A DNA stretch of 64,000 nucleotides from Semisulcospira habei (GCA_036245525.1 BTPG01000004.1:16855631-16919630); one strand, 5' to 3'; counted from the stretch's first letter, positions 11,216-24,588 are shown. Made by a program: numbers and translations. The notes: generated from the sequence alone by a model not told the origin.

Positions 11216-11736
11216 ATAGCGATAGCTTAAAGTGTATATTTTGTATCGTTGAGTCAAGACACGAAACGAAACTGCAGCTGAGTTGATGCATGATTCTTGA
11301 GCAGTTAGATGGCATCCACCGCGTAATAGCACTTACGGTTATCAGGGTGTTGCGGGGGATGTACAGAGGCGTCTCGCTTTGTGTCCCTATAAGCTACAGT
11401 ACAGATGGATACACCCCCGGGGTATGTAGCACAGCCAAACATATATGGTGTCTCCCTTAATTTGAGGAAACCTCAAGCTGTAAATATGGCTGATCTGCCA
11501 GCGTGAATGATAAATTCTCATGAGCCCTACCACTATCTATGCCTCTTGCCAATGAAAGGTACGCCTCACAACGGACACCGGAGATGGCAGTCCATTAAAG
11601 GATTTACACTGCGACAGATCGGAGAGGTTTACCTCGGAGTTCATTAAAACCAGTGCGGAGGAGTCAAACCAAACAATACATGATCTGTTGTGTAAGTGTC
11701 TCGCGCTGAGAAACGTAGTGGCATTCAACGTTCTTT
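11216..11736. other. Non-coding stretch, nothing recognised
   Basis: There is a half hairpin near 11515-11550 (CTCATGAGCCCTACC, CTATGCCTCTTGCC). No gene or repeat family is otherwise evident. Confidence 0.4.
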
Positions 11737-11944
11737 GTAACCCGTTCACTGCCAAGAAAGAGTGAACAGGAACCACCTACAAGAGACATAAATCCTCATG
11801 AGCCCCCGAAGTTGCGGGGGCTCATGAGGATTTATGTCTCTTGCAGAAATAATTTTCTATCAGGTCCATCTGTGGGGGTCTTTGACTTTGAATTTCCGGT
11901 GATTTATAAAACACGATCTGCGTCGACTGGCAGCGAAGGGGTTA
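11737..11944. mobile_element. TTAA-type MITE with CATAGAT hairpin at its centre
   Basis: The outer arms read AACCCGTTCACTGCC and GGCAGCGAAGGGGTTAA. The left end has TGTAA where TTAA would be expected. The central hairpin at 11780-11843 is nearly perfect: CAAGAGACATAAATCCTCAT to its complement around CCCCCGAAGTTGCGGGGG. Confidence 0.8.
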
Positions 11945-12288
11945 ACTGTGGCAGTTGAATGGTTGCTCCAGCGTATGTGAAAGGGATGCACAGGCCACGT
12001 GTTGCAGTTATTCCTAGCAGTCGGTGTCAAAACGTTAACGCTCAAAATAACAAGATCACAGGACAGCACACATTTCAACATCCTGAAATCACTCCCCATC
12101 CGAGTGAGCCTGAGAGTGCGACAGATGATGATTGATATTATTATTTTTTATATAAGCCGTTATGCTATATTATTAAATTTATGTAACAGCGCAATACATA
12201 CATGGTCAAACAAGGGAAAACAAAACAGACAGAAAACAAAGAGGCAGACAACTCAATAGAGAAACCAATCAATCAAACAGTCAAGAAA

Positions 12289-12378
12289 AAAATGAATGAA
12301 TGAATGAATGAATGAATGAATGAATGAATGAATGAATGAACCCACGAGCGAGCGAGCGAGCGAGAGAATGAACGAACG
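12289..12378. repeat. (AATG)n and (GAGC)n microsatellites
   Basis: About 11 AATG units followed by GAGC units and GAAC units. Confidence 0.9.
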
Positions 12379-12511
12379 AACGTACGAACAAGCAAACACA
12401 TTTATAAATAACAAATTATCTACGGTACGTACACAATCTCTAATTCTATTTTCAGTAGTTTAACCTCTGTTCGTGTGACACTATGTTCATAGTAAACAGT
12501 CGTGGTCAATT

Positions 12512-12579
12512 GCTGCTGGTCTGTGATTTTGGACCTCAGGCTGTAAGCCGTAAGGTCCAAGATCACAGGCCAGCACACA
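12512..12579. repeat. TGGTCTGTGATTTTGG palindrome
   Basis: TGCTGGTCTGTGATTTTGGA pairs with TCCAAGATCACAGGCCAGCA around CCTCAGGCTGTAAGCCGTAAGG. Confidence 0.75.
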
Positions 12580-12908
12580 TTTTAACATCCTGAAATCAGT
12601 CCCCATCCCGGCGAGTGAGACTGAGAATGCGACAGATCTGTACAGATAACATCTGCGAGATGGGGCCTGCCCCTTGTTGGGCCTGGTACGGAAGATGGGT
12701 GTTGCCCTAATGTTGATTCCCTGTACCCTGAGGCGGTCCATCTACCCGTTAATGGCAGCTACCCGATTGGTGGTGCGATTTCGGGACGGCGCCTGGGTAA
12801 ATGACTTTCTCGCATTCCTGAATAATGGTGTATAAATGATTGGATGAGAGAAAGTGCGTGCTCGTGGTATGACTGACTTTGGCGATGATCTGCACTGGAT
12901 ATTTGATG

Positions 12909-13202
<294 letters not shown>

Positions 13203-13401
13203 ACTGTTTACTTTGTTTTGAAAGTGTTTTTGGATAGTGTTTCCTGGTAAATAATTTTGGTAACTTCCGGCTTATAGCCTTAAGGTAAAAATCATAGACC
13301 AACGCCAATACACTACTCAAGTCGGCATTATTATAATACACTGTATATGTAATTATTATAGCGGACTTTCGCCCGCTTTTTACAAAATCGCTTGGGGGGT
13401 A

Positions 13402-13615
13402 TTAACTCATTCAGTCCCGACACACCACAGCAAGATATGGCTCGACCATGATAGTTCAAGGGTGGTGCCAGAATAGCTTGGCGCCTATAGGTGCCAAGCT
13501 ATTCTGGCGCCACCCTTGAACTGTCATGGTCGAGCTGTCTCCTGAATTGTAATGCAGTCCTCAGAGGACAACTCCAAAATGGTGGGGATTTGGTACCTGG
13601 GACACAATGAGTTAA
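13402..13615. mobile_element. TTAA palindromic MITE, GGCGCC core
   Basis: A 214-base copy, TTAACTCATT to AATGAGTTAA. The inner arms GGTGGTGCCAGAATAGCTTG are nearly perfect; the apex is GGCGCCTATAGGTGCC. It matches the subfamily at 1131, 27633 and 63831. Confidence 0.85.
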
Positions 13616-14209
13616 GCCGGACGTACGCTGTGGGAACGTCAATACAAGTTTGATGCTCAAAAATATTTCAACATTTCGCATTATCTCTGAATCGTATAGT
13701 CCAATATCACAAACCAGGACACATTTTATGTTTAACCCCCTGACTGCTACCGACGATGCAGCTTGGCGGAAAAGTCTCGTAATTGAGCGGTATCGTCAGT
13801 ATCAGTCTAGGGGTAAACGCACGTGACATGTCGACCAGAAAATAAATCGGACACTGTTGTTGGATGCGCAGCCGTCTCATATGATGCGAAGAATGACGTG
13901 TTACGCGTAATGTGACGTAGTATCCATTCTTGTGTCGTCACAGTAAGTGCATTTCTTGTGAAAAGCAAGAATTGCACTGTAAATGTCTCATCTAAATTCA
14001 CGTTTTTGATCTAAAAGGGTGGGAAAGTCTTGTCATCATTGCGGAATAATTATTTTTTATTTATAGCTCATTATTATTTATTTTATTATTCATTATCTAT
14101 TTTTATAAAACAATGTAACAACGTAAAACAAGGTAATGCGGCTAGACTGAGTGCATACGTACGTCATATTCTGATGCGTCTAGGACGAGACGCACTTGGG
14201 ATCCAACAA

Positions 14210-14757
14210 CTATCGGCATCCTGTCTCGGAAGACAATGGAGTATGCGCTTGCTGGGTCAGTCACTGGAGTGACCTCTCCAGTGCGCAAGCCTGGGCGAAG
14301 TGTATGGAGATCCTGGGATGCCCAGTCGTCAAGATCCCCCTCTCGGCCTCGCTGATGTATCCAAAGGAATGCAAAGCAGTACGTTTGGCATCAGTTTGGC
14401 TGCAGGAGCTGCCAGAACAGTGCGTGAATACAGGCAGCTGTCTGCCTTCGGGGCTCCACTCCTGATTTGAAGGGTTTACTCCCCCACATTTGGCCGTTGG
14501 ATCCAACCTGATCTCCTCCGTCCTCTAGCTGTTGGCTGTCAGAAACAGCTCATCCGCCTAGTGGTGCAATGTGAACACCACCCCCTCACGTAGTTTAGCC
14601 CACCAGCTGAGGTGGTTTGCCAGGGTGTGGCGCTTGGAGCCAGCATGTGAGAGATTAAGGAGATGGATGAGGACCAGTGATGCCCGTCCGTCCTATGTAG
14701 GACGCAGCTGCCGAACAGCAAAGGTACTACCTCTATCCAGAGCCCCCTACACCCCAA
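14210..14757 (+). repeat. Dispersed repeat, ~550 bases, copy 1
   Basis: Nearly the whole stretch recurs in inverted orientation at 36653-37203, with an estimated 95 percent or more identity by eye. Landmarks are GACAATGGAGTATGCGCTTG, GGTTTACTCCCCCACATTTG and TCCTATGTAGGACGCAGCTG. A minus-strand frame of about 81 residues (14261-14506) is conserved in the second copy, but both are repeats and the frame has no recognisable domain. It may be part of a larger element whose ends are not visible. Confidence 0.85.
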
Positions 14758-14759
14758 CA

Positions 14760-16218
14760 ACTATCATACATGCAAGGAATACCAAAACAGCGAAATCAAA
14801 CGAAGACTCTCTTTATCGTAACTCCCGTAGGTTGGAAATCAAATGAAAGCAAGGAACGTCTCTAAAGGGACACAAATGGCATCTTATTCGACGTGTCAAA
14901 TCAGGGGCCTGACATTTAGCAGATTCACACCGGTAATCATCTCCCCTTCTCTCCCCCACAATTCCGGTAACTCTATCATATTCACGCACCAGAATTGTCG
15001 CCATTTGAGAAAGTCTCGGTTGCGCGAAGAGTTAAGCGGTATTAAACATTCGCCGAAGAATCTTGTCGCGCTGTTCAGAAGGGAAGAGAACCTTTCTCAG
15101 CGAGTTGATCAACTTGTGATACTTTCCAGAGACCCACATTTCGCTTTTCTGTGAGACTCAATTTAGAGGGCAGTGTGAGCAGATCTGGGCGGTCCTGAAG
15201 CTAACCCTTTAACTCTTCAAAAGGCATAGATTTTCATGACTCACTGCAACCGCAGATGTTCATAAGAATCTTTATGGCTTGTTGGTAGACATCTGGTTTT
15301 ATTTGTTTATATATCTCCTTGTCAGATGATTTAGGTGGTCACAAAGATTAGCTCTGTGGCCATCTGCAAGAAACATATATTCTCAAGAGCCCCTGCTGTC
15401 GCAGGGGCTCATGAGAATCTATACCTCTTGCTGGTACAGATCTAACCTTATACTTTTACATCTCGGCTCCTCACGCGAAGGCGATCAAATGGGATTAGGC
15501 CTGGGACAGTCAGGAGAATTCACGAGACAAGATAGTTGACTCTGCGGGCTGAATATTACGTTTCCATCGGGGCGATAAAGTCTTTTCTGGGGTGAATACT
15601 TCCAAATTGCCGCCTATCGTGCTGGCCGTGATGATGTTAACCTCAGAGCTCCCTAATTTTCCACGGACCCGGTCCCCCAACAAAGGTTCTATTCGCACTT
15701 CTACGCAACGGTTTCGTTTCGGGAACCGGTCCGCAAAATTGGTGTGACAATATTCATCTCGGAGATTATCTCTTTTGGCGATTTTGATTGGATGAAAATG
15801 AGCCAAGGCGCCCCCGTGCGGATTTTTGGCCATGTCCTTCCCCTTGCGAAGCACAAAATGAGGGAACAAAGTTATCGCGGGAATATCATTGGTTGACTTT
15901 TTTATGTGGCGTCATTATCGGTAATGGAGGGTTTTCTTTTTGTATCTTTCAAGTCCATGCAGCGAGACCAAAAAGGCGAAATAAAGAGCAAAAAAGGAAA
16001 AGCGATTTTATGTACTTTTTTCTGCCATTTTGCTAACGTGGATTTTATGGCCACTCTATTAAAAAGAAGATGCATTCAGGCCTATTGCGCACTGGGTGTC
16101 TCCCTCAATTCGCTACCGCTGAACGGCAGCGAATCGAGGTAGACAACCAGTGTGAGCCTATTGTGGGGGTATGGAAAAGGTAGCGGACACGCCGCGGCTT
16201 TGGTCGTTTATCGACTTT
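14760..16218. other. Non-coding stretch with two hairpins
   Basis: Degenerate CATAGAT hairpin at 15215-15283 and a good copy at 15365-15432. Overlapping short frames at 14843-15154 and 15510-15869 have no recognisable features. A palindromic remnant lies at about 16094-16160 (CACTGGGTGTCTCCCTCAAT against its imperfect complement). Confidence 0.45.
15365..15432. repeat. CATAGAT/CTCATGAG hairpin
   Basis: GCAAGAAACATATATTCTCA pairs with TGAGAATCTATACCTCTTGC around CCCCTGCTGTCGCAGGGG. Confidence 0.8.
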
Positions 16219-16359
16219 TTAATCCATTCAGCCCTGACGCACTACAGCAGGAGTCGGCGCCAAGCTAATCTGGCACTGCCCTTGAATTATCGTGGTCGAT
16301 CCATCTCCTGCAACTGGTGCATAGTCATTAGACTTTGGTATCAATTTCAGCCCATTTAA
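16219..16359. mobile_element. Deleted TTAA palindromic MITE, GGCGCC core
   Basis: TTAA ends with CCATTCAGCC and the right arm GGCGCCAAGCTAATCTGGCA are present, but most of the left arm is gone: the sequence jumps from CAGGAG to TCGGCGCC. This is the kind of deletion expected at an unstable hairpin. Confidence 0.8.
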
Positions 16360-17810
<1,451 letters not shown>

Positions 17811-17914
17811 GCTTTTGACGTTGCCCAATCAAGAAGGAAGATGTGTCTTCGGTCGTCTGGTTAACCCGGCGCAACACCTCCAGTTTGAAGAACAGTTAGA
17901 GTCGATTATAATTA

Positions 17915-17978
17915 GCAAGAGGCATAGATTCCCATGTGCCCCTGCAGTCGCAGGGGCTCATGAGAATCTATGCTTCTT
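17915..17978. repeat. CATAGAT/CTCATGAG hairpin
   Basis: CAAGAGGCATAGATTCCCAT and its complement flank CCCCTGCAGTCGCAGGGG. Confidence 0.8.
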
Positions 17979-18361
17979 AAAGTTGGCGACGGCTGACTGA
18001 TGTACTGTATTGAGTGAAGAGTGTCTGCTCGGAAACTGTTCGATCGGATTCTCAAACTTGGGACAGAGAAAGAACTTAGTCCTTTCGGCCCAGAGCCAAA
18101 CGCTCACATTTATGAAACGTCTGCTGCGCAATGATACAAATAACTGGAGTTGGATTTTGTCCTGGTAGCTGGAGTTTAGTGCATGATAAAGCTCACTACC
18201 ACAAGTAAAGTAGTCTTAATACTGCATATAGTCCCTGGATGTATCTTGTCAGGCGCCTGTCAAAATACAGTATCAGGAAGCAAACAAGAGGTATGTCCAT
18301 TTGCAGCTTCTCTAATACGTGCGATACTAATTCAGTGAAAATTCCAACAACAAAAAAAGAA

Positions 18362-18416
18362 TGAAACACGCTTAGAAAACACAAGCACAACACAATTCTA
18401 AGCGTGTTTTTGTCTT
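18362..18416. repeat. Palindrome with AACACGCTTAGAA arms
   Basis: AAACACGCTTAGAA and TTCTAAGCGTGTTTT enclose a short ACACAAGCACAACACAA segment. The same arms form the larger palindrome at 49690-49800, and a half-copy is at 36195-36232. Confidence 0.7.
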
Positions 18417-19014
18417 TGTTGTGAATTTCATTGCATTGTACACGTTTAGCAGTCACTCCTTTTGGTCTGAATTCAGTATTAATTCACGTGTATATCTCAC
18501 GTACACACACTTTTGGCGGAGACTTTGCTCGTTCTGGCTCCCTGGCCCTGTGGCATGAACAGACACGACGCCTTCGGGTTTGACAATCGACCCATCTCTT
18601 GCAGTTGATGCTGAACGGGGAAAAGTTACAACTCAGAACTTTCATGAGAGGAGAAGCGATGAAGATATTTGAACGTGACCTAGGGCGGAGCTCAACAGAG
18701 CTCAGGCCTACTCGAAAAGCGCTCAGAACAAAGAAATAAACAGCCAACAGGCGACAATTTGTCCCTCAGAAAGCATTTCCATTCAATTAGTCTTCAATGA
18801 AGAGTGAAGTACCAATTACGCAAGAAGCAAGAGGGGAAAAATTCTCAAAATTTTAGGTCCAAAATTGTGCCCCCAAAATCGCCCAGGCGCCAATCAGAGG
18901 AAATGGCGAGAAATTGCTTAATTGTTCGATCCTGTTCAAGAACATGCTTTCTTGCCCGCATGTTTTTCGTTCAGCTCAACAACAAAAAACCTGTGACAAG
19001 GTTCCCAGACAGCA

Positions 19015-19098
19015 TAAGGTCCTCTGGCCGATGTCTCGTTTAGTCGGCCCGCGCACAGCGTGCGCGGGACGACTAAACTCGACATTGGCCCGAGTACT
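19015..19098. repeat. GTGCGCG-core palindrome
   Basis: GGCCGATGTCTCGTTTAGTC is mirrored by GACTAAACTCGACATTGGCC around CGGCCCGCGCACAGCGTGCG. A decayed relative follows at 19207-19275. Confidence 0.7.
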
Positions 19099-19504
19099 TT
19101 TTCCTTACGCGATTCCTCATTTCCATCGTCAAATGAAACAGCCCCAATAGTAAAATTAAAGATCCACTCTAGCCCACATTCGATCAACTCGATAGACTTT
19201 TGCTGAATGCGCTCTTGCTTCCCAGGACAACTGTGCGCGGGCCCACTGAGGCCGACATCGGCCCGACAGGCTTTTGCGTTCCATGTTCTTCGTTCCCACC
19301 GCCACAGGAAGCGGTCCCGGTGGCTCTGGTCCCAGCCAACCCCCTTCCTCCCCCCCAACCCCCCACCCCATTAGATAGCCGCGACGGTAAATTGCCTTAC
19401 TGTTCGATTTTGGACAAGACGGTTTTCCCCCGGATGTTTTTCTCTCAAGCACTCCGAGTGTCCCGCGCTCTTCTTTCTAGTCACCTAAATTGGGTAGTGC
19501 TCAA

Positions 19505-19733
19505 TTAACTCATTTAACCCCACGGCCATATTTCTCAAGTCCAAGGCAGACGACACACATGTCACCATATGACAATGTACCAGTTGCAGGTGATGGACGA
19601 TTGACCATAATAATTGAAGGGTCATGCCAGATTAGCTTGGCGCCTTATGGCGCCAAGCTAATCTGACACTACCCTTCAATTATCACGGTCGATCCATCTC
19701 ATGTTGTAATGAGTTGGGGCTAAATGGGTTTTA
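19505..19733. mobile_element. TTAA palindromic MITE, GGCGCC core
   Basis: TTAACTCATTTAACCCCACGG to AAATGGGTTTTAA. The inner arms read AGATTAGCTTGGCGCC and its complement around a TTAT apex. Confidence 0.8.
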
Positions 19734-20278
19734 AAAAATAGCAATAAGCACGATGCCCTTATGTTCGACTTTTTGAGGCAGCTTTTTGTCTTTTGCTTTT
19801 TTGCTAGTCGGGAAACTTGCAATACGGTTCCGAATACAGCATACAGTCCATACCCCTCTTTCACATCAAACAAATCCAGCAGTGCATGTTCACCTCGTTA
19901 TATCGCAATGCCTGGCAGCCATAAAGTATGGCCTCTATATTCGCGATCGCATTATTGTAGTGCTGAATTTGCATAAACTTGAGAGAAAAAAAATCACAAG
20001 TGAAAGGTCCTGACTTGTCTTTGCAGGCCTCGAGAATATTTTGCTCAGCAGGTATCCTCGAATCAAAAATGTCCTCGGCTGACACCTCGGACATTTGGAT
20101 TCGGGTCTCGTAATCACGTCTGCCGATTATCGGCACTATATCAAGCAACACGTGGATCAATATAATACCAATATACTAAAATCAGTCTTCGTTCTTCCCT
20201 ATTGACGTATTATTTTATCTCTGTCTACTTGATGAACGTACATGTACATGTATTATACATGCAGAAAATGAAAATCTA

Positions 20279-20369
20279 TTAACTCCCATTACCTCATTTG
20301 AGGCGTGACGCATACGGATACTCGGCATAAAGCCGCGTATCCAAATGCAGCACGTCTCGAATGTGTTAA
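20279..20369. mobile_element. TTAA palindromic MITE, GGATACGCGG family
   Basis: Arms CATACGGATACTCGGC and GCCGCGTATCC sit inside TTAACTCC...GTTAA. Its right TTAA (20366-20369) is also the left TTAA of the next element. Confidence 0.7.
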
Positions 20370-20577
20370 CCCATTCAGCCCCGACGCCTTACAGCAGGAG
20401 ATGGGTCGACCGATAATTCAAGGGTAGTGCCAGACTAGCGTGGCGTCGACAGGATCCAAGCTAATCTGGCACTGCCCTTGAATTATCATGGTCGATCCAT
20501 CTCCTGCAACTGGTGCATAGTCATTAGATGACGCCTCCAAAATTTGGGAAATACGGCCGTAGGGCTGAATGAGTTAA
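20366..20577. mobile_element. TTAA palindromic MITE, GGCGCC core
   Basis: A 212-base copy, TTAACCCATTCAGCC to GGCTGAATGAGTTAA. The apex has changed to GGCGTCGACAGGATCC, so the loop is no longer a perfect match. Confidence 0.8.
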
Positions 20578-20867
20578 TACAAAAATATGATTCTGTGTAC
20601 AATTTTGAGACACACTGGAAATTCACAACTGGTCTGATCCCCTTCACCACTAGGGGTCGACACCAAGGCGCTCTTCTGTCTTGAAGGAGCGGTTCTGCAA
20701 AAGGACGTAATGGGGTGTCATGGCGGTGCGTGTCGGCCCCGATGGCGCTGTTCTTGTCAGGTCTGGCCACTCCACGCGAACTCTTGTCGCCGCGAACTTG
20801 TGTTTTCAGCTAAACGGAGCCATTACGGCCGGGTGACGGTTCAGTCGCAGACTTCCCCTTCTATCTG

Positions 20868-20931
20868 CCAAAAGCATAGATTCTCTGGAGCACCTGCAGA
20901 CGCAGTGGCTCATGAAAAATTATGCTTTTTG
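20868..20931. repeat. CATAGAT/CTCATGAG hairpin, diverged
   Basis: CAAAAGCATAGATT pairs with AATTATGCTTTTTG around CACCTGCAGACGCAGTGG. Confidence 0.65.
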
Positions 20932-21179
20932 TTTATACCAAAGTTGTCAGCTAAAATCAAGCTGTCAAACGAGATGAACGGATACTGGTGACGATCTCGA
21001 CCACAGAGTAAATCACCAACAGTATCAGTAATTTATGGTGATACATGATTTGAGATTGCGCACTTCTGTGGTGGGAGATGTTTAGGATTATAGTCACACA
21101 CACATAATCAATTTTGTTCTACAGTCCTAGCTGACATTGTCAAAATGGTGAAATAAACGCAATACTACTACTACTAATA

Positions 21180-21181
21180 TC

Positions 21182-21242
<61 letters not shown>

Positions 21243-21324
21243 GCAACAACAACAACAATAACAATACTACTACTAATAATAATATTCTCGATCATTAAAT
21301 TCAACAGGATTATTATGATTACAT

Positions 21325-21410
<86 letters not shown>

Positions 21411-21640
21411 TGCTCATTAAACTATGGGAGCCAGCACGGTTTCAGACTTTTAATGGCGAGTGCTGTTAGTAACATGAGAGGTAGTAGGAATAGATACAAA
21501 GGAGAGGTGGAGAATATTTATTTATTTATTTATTTATTCATTTATTTATTTATTTATTTATTTTAATTTTATCTATTTATTTATTTTTATTTTCAATTTA
21601 TTTTTATTTCTTTATTTATTTATTTTTATTTTTTGTGGGG
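21180..21640. repeat. (AAT)n, (ATT)n and (ATTT)n microsatellite cluster
   Basis: AAT units at 21182-21240, ATT units at 21326-21410 and ATTT-type units at 21516-21632. Confidence 0.95.
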
Positions 21641-21727
21641 GTGAAGGGGGTGCATTGGACGGACTATTTGGAATGGGAGACGGGAAGCAGGATTAAGTGG
21701 GGCTTTGGGCTGTGTGTATGTGGGAGA

Positions 21728-21736
21728 GAGGGGGGG

Positions 21737-21825
<89 letters not shown>

Positions 21826-21843
21826 GGGGGGGGGGGGGGGGGG
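21728..21843. repeat. G-run, (GA)n, G-run
   Basis: A (GA)n tract of about 42 units bounded by poly-G on both sides. The long Arg/Glu frames through it are artefacts. Confidence 0.95.
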
Positions 21844-22028
21844 AATACAGCGTGGAGGGAGTGGGTTGGAGTGGGTGCAGACGACAAAGTGTTTTTGTGG
21901 TCATGCTTTTTTCATGAAAAAAAAAAATCAATATTATGAGAGAAGGAACAGACATTTTAGGCCACTGTCGCTGTGGACATCTGTGGCGAAAGTGGCTCAC
22001 AAGCGCAGTATGACGAATGCAGAGTATA

Positions 22029-22099
22029 TGTGTGCTGGTCTGTGATTTTTTTACCTTACGGTTCCGGCCGTAAGGCCCAAAATTACAGACCAGCACACC
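22029..22099. repeat. TGGTCTGTGATTTTGG palindrome
   Basis: GTGTGCTGGTCTGTGATTTT and its imperfect complement around CCTTACGGTTCCGGCCGTAAGG. Confidence 0.75.
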
Positions 22100-22221
22100 A
22101 ACCCCCCCTCCCTCCCACCCCAAATCACAGCGCAGCTCTCACATCGTGACAAGAACGCACACTGTTTTCTTACGATTGACTGAGAAAATATCGATGATCA
22201 CAGATTTCCAACACATTTTCA

Positions 22222-22473
22222 TTAACCCTTATCATTCGGAATACACCAGTGTGTGAAATAAGTTTGACTAAATTTGTGCACTGCCATATGCAAGCTACAT
22301 TATAGTATTTACAGATAAGGCTATAGACCAATGGCTTTAGTTCAAGGGTTGTGCCAGAATAGCTTGGCGCCCAGAGGAGCCAAGCTATTCTGGCACAACC
22401 CTTGAACTAAAGCCATTGGTCATATGGTAGTGCACAAATTTGAAGCTTTTAGCCTCAGTATGATATGGGTTAA
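22222..22473. mobile_element. TTAA palindromic MITE, GGCGCC core, long subfamily
   Basis: 252 bases, TTAACCCTTATCATTCGG to GATATGGGTTAA. The arms CTTTAGTTCAAGGGTTGTGC and its complement are perfect; the apex is GGCGCCCAGAGGAGCC. It groups with the copy at 33050. Confidence 0.8.
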
Positions 22474-22683
22474 TGCAAACGGATACAAGATGGTTGTCCT
22501 TCCTAATGCAAACAACAACAACAACAACAACAACAAAAACAAGTGAGTGAAAACTGGGTGCTGGGTGAAAACAACACATGTCCACAGTGTTCGCGTGCAG
22601 GCTCCTTCATGACCACAATCATGTTGCCCCAGGACCGAAATCCCCAACTGTTGAAGCTGCCCTCTGAAGGACTAACAACTTAA

Positions 22684-22747
22684 CAAGAGACATAAATCCT
22701 CATGTGCCCCCGCGACTGCGGGGGCACATGAGGATTTATGTCTCTTG
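22684..22747. repeat. CATAGAT/CTCATGAG hairpin, perfect
   Basis: CAAGAGACATAAATCCTCAT is exactly mirrored around GTGCCCCCGCGACTGCGGGG with no mismatch in either arm. Confidence 0.85.
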
Positions 22748-23036
22748 CAGATGGATAGCGTTGAGCAGATGAGGGGTTTATAAGCTGGATCAAGTTAACA
22801 ATCCATCGTCTCCGAAGCAGAGGTGAGGAGAAAGGCAGCGGGCGTTGGGCAGACTACCTTGAAAGGACGCCACCCACCCCCACCCCCCCCCCACCCCCAT
22901 CCCCCACTGTTGAGCTACAGGTTCAAGATTTTGTGAGGATATGGGTAGAAAAAAAAAATCAAAGAAGACCACCGCATCAAAACATAAATGATTTCGCGCC
23001 TAAACGTCACTAACCGGAGTTTGCATGCCGACGTCA

Positions 23037-23198
23037 TTAACTCATTTAGCCCGACGCACGTATTTCACAAATTTTGGAGGCGTCATATAACGACTATGCA
23101 CCTGTTGCAGGAGATGGATCGAACATGATAATTCAAGGGAAATGCCTTGAATTATCATGGTCGCATCTCCTGCTGTAGTGCGTCAGGGCTGAATGAAA
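23037..23198. mobile_element. Deleted TTAA palindromic MITE, GGCGCC core
   Basis: TTAACTCATTTAGCCC on the left and GGGCTGAATGA on the right; the GGCGCC apex and the inner arms are missing. The right TTAA is lost. Confidence 0.7.
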
Positions 23199-23241
23199 AT
23201 CTAACAAATATTTATTATTTGTAGGCGAGAAGTTAGCGTGG

Positions 23242-23346
<105 letters not shown>

Positions 23347-23456
23347 GATTTATTTCGGTAAAAGTTTTGACAGAAAACACTCGCCAATTTGCAAACTTGC
23401 CGATGCTGCAGACTACATTAATGAACATAAATGGAAAAAAGAATAGAAAAAATTAC

Positions 23457-23487
23457 GCACGCACGCGCACGCACGCACACACACACA

Positions 23488-23543
<56 letters not shown>

Positions 23544-23695
23544 AACAAACACACACACACATACACACGCACTGACACACACACACACACACGCACGCAC
23601 ACGCGCAAGTAAAAACTCAGGCGAAGAGAGGGAGAGAGAGAGACAGAGACAGACAGACAGACAGACAGACACAGAGAGAGACAGACAGGCAGATA
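23457..23695. repeat. Compound (CA)n, (GACA)n microsatellite
   Basis: CA units interrupted by ACGC, ACAA and ACAT, then GAGA, then GACA units. Confidence 0.9.
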
Positions 23696-23878
23696 GACAG
23701 AGACAAAGAGAGATGGGCAAAGCGGAGTTGCTTCCCTTCGACAGTGCCCGGTTCTAGTTCGTCGCACCGCATGAGTATCTCAAAGCTTACAGCCATAAGG
23801 TCTAAAGCGGTCACAGACCAGAACACGGTTACATCTCTTAACACCTTTCCTGCCACTGGACGCAAATTTTGTTTCGGC

Positions 23879-23995
23879 TTAACCCATTCAGCCCTGACGC
23901 ACTACATCCGGAGCCATCTCCTGCAACTGGCGCATATTCATTAGATGACACCAGTCCAAACTTTGGGAAATACGGCCGTCGGCTAAATGAGTTAA
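23879..23995. mobile_element. Deleted TTAA palindromic MITE, GGCGCC core
   Basis: 117 bases; both TTAA ends and flanks are intact, but the whole hairpin between CATCCGGAG and CCATCTCC is deleted. Confidence 0.8.
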
Positions 23996-24120
23996 AGCTG
24001 TATTTAGAGCGGACCGACCAAATGCCAAACCGTCCACTGACGATAGATAGATACAAACTGGTCTCAGCAACAGGCACAGGTCATCATGAGCCTTCGCAGT
24101 AGCTCGGGGTCCATGAAGAT

Positions 24121-24448
24121 CTATGTCTTTTGTTGTTGGCTCGCTTTCACGTTCCCCGGCAGTCAAAGGGTTGAATCCTTCCAGACGCGTCGCATACGGA
24201 TAGGCGTCATTAACTCATTCAGCCCTGACGCACTACAGCAGGAGATGGGTCGATCATGATAATTCAAGGGCAGTGCCAGATTATCTATGTCTTTTGTTGT
24301 TGGCTCGCTTTCACGTTCCCCGGCAGTCAAAGGGTTGAATCCTTCCAGACGCGTCGCATACGGATAGGCGTCATTAACTCATTCAGCCCTGACGCACTAC
24401 AGCAGGAGATGGGTCGATCATGATAATTCAAGGGCAGTGCCAGATTAG
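24121..24448. repeat. 164-base tandem duplication
   Basis: CTATGTCTTTTGTTGTTGGC at 24121 recurs at 24285 and the two units look identical over 164 bases. The unit contains a GGATACGCGG-family remnant and the left half of a GGCGCC-core element, so the second unit leads into the complete element and the first is an orphan. Confidence 0.85.
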
Positions 24449-24588
24449 CTTGGCGCCTGTCGGCGCCAAGCTAATCTGGCACAGCCCTTGAATTTATCAT
24501 GGTCGATCCATCTCCTGCAACAGGTGCATAGTCGTTAGATGACGCCTCCAAAATTTGGGAAATACGTGCGCCGTGTTGAATGAGTTAA
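24374..24588. mobile_element. TTAA palindromic MITE, GGCGCC core
   Basis: 215 bases, TTAACTCATTCAGCCC to TGAATGAGTTAA. The apex is GGCGCCTGTCGGCGCC and the arms are nearly perfect. Confidence 0.85.
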
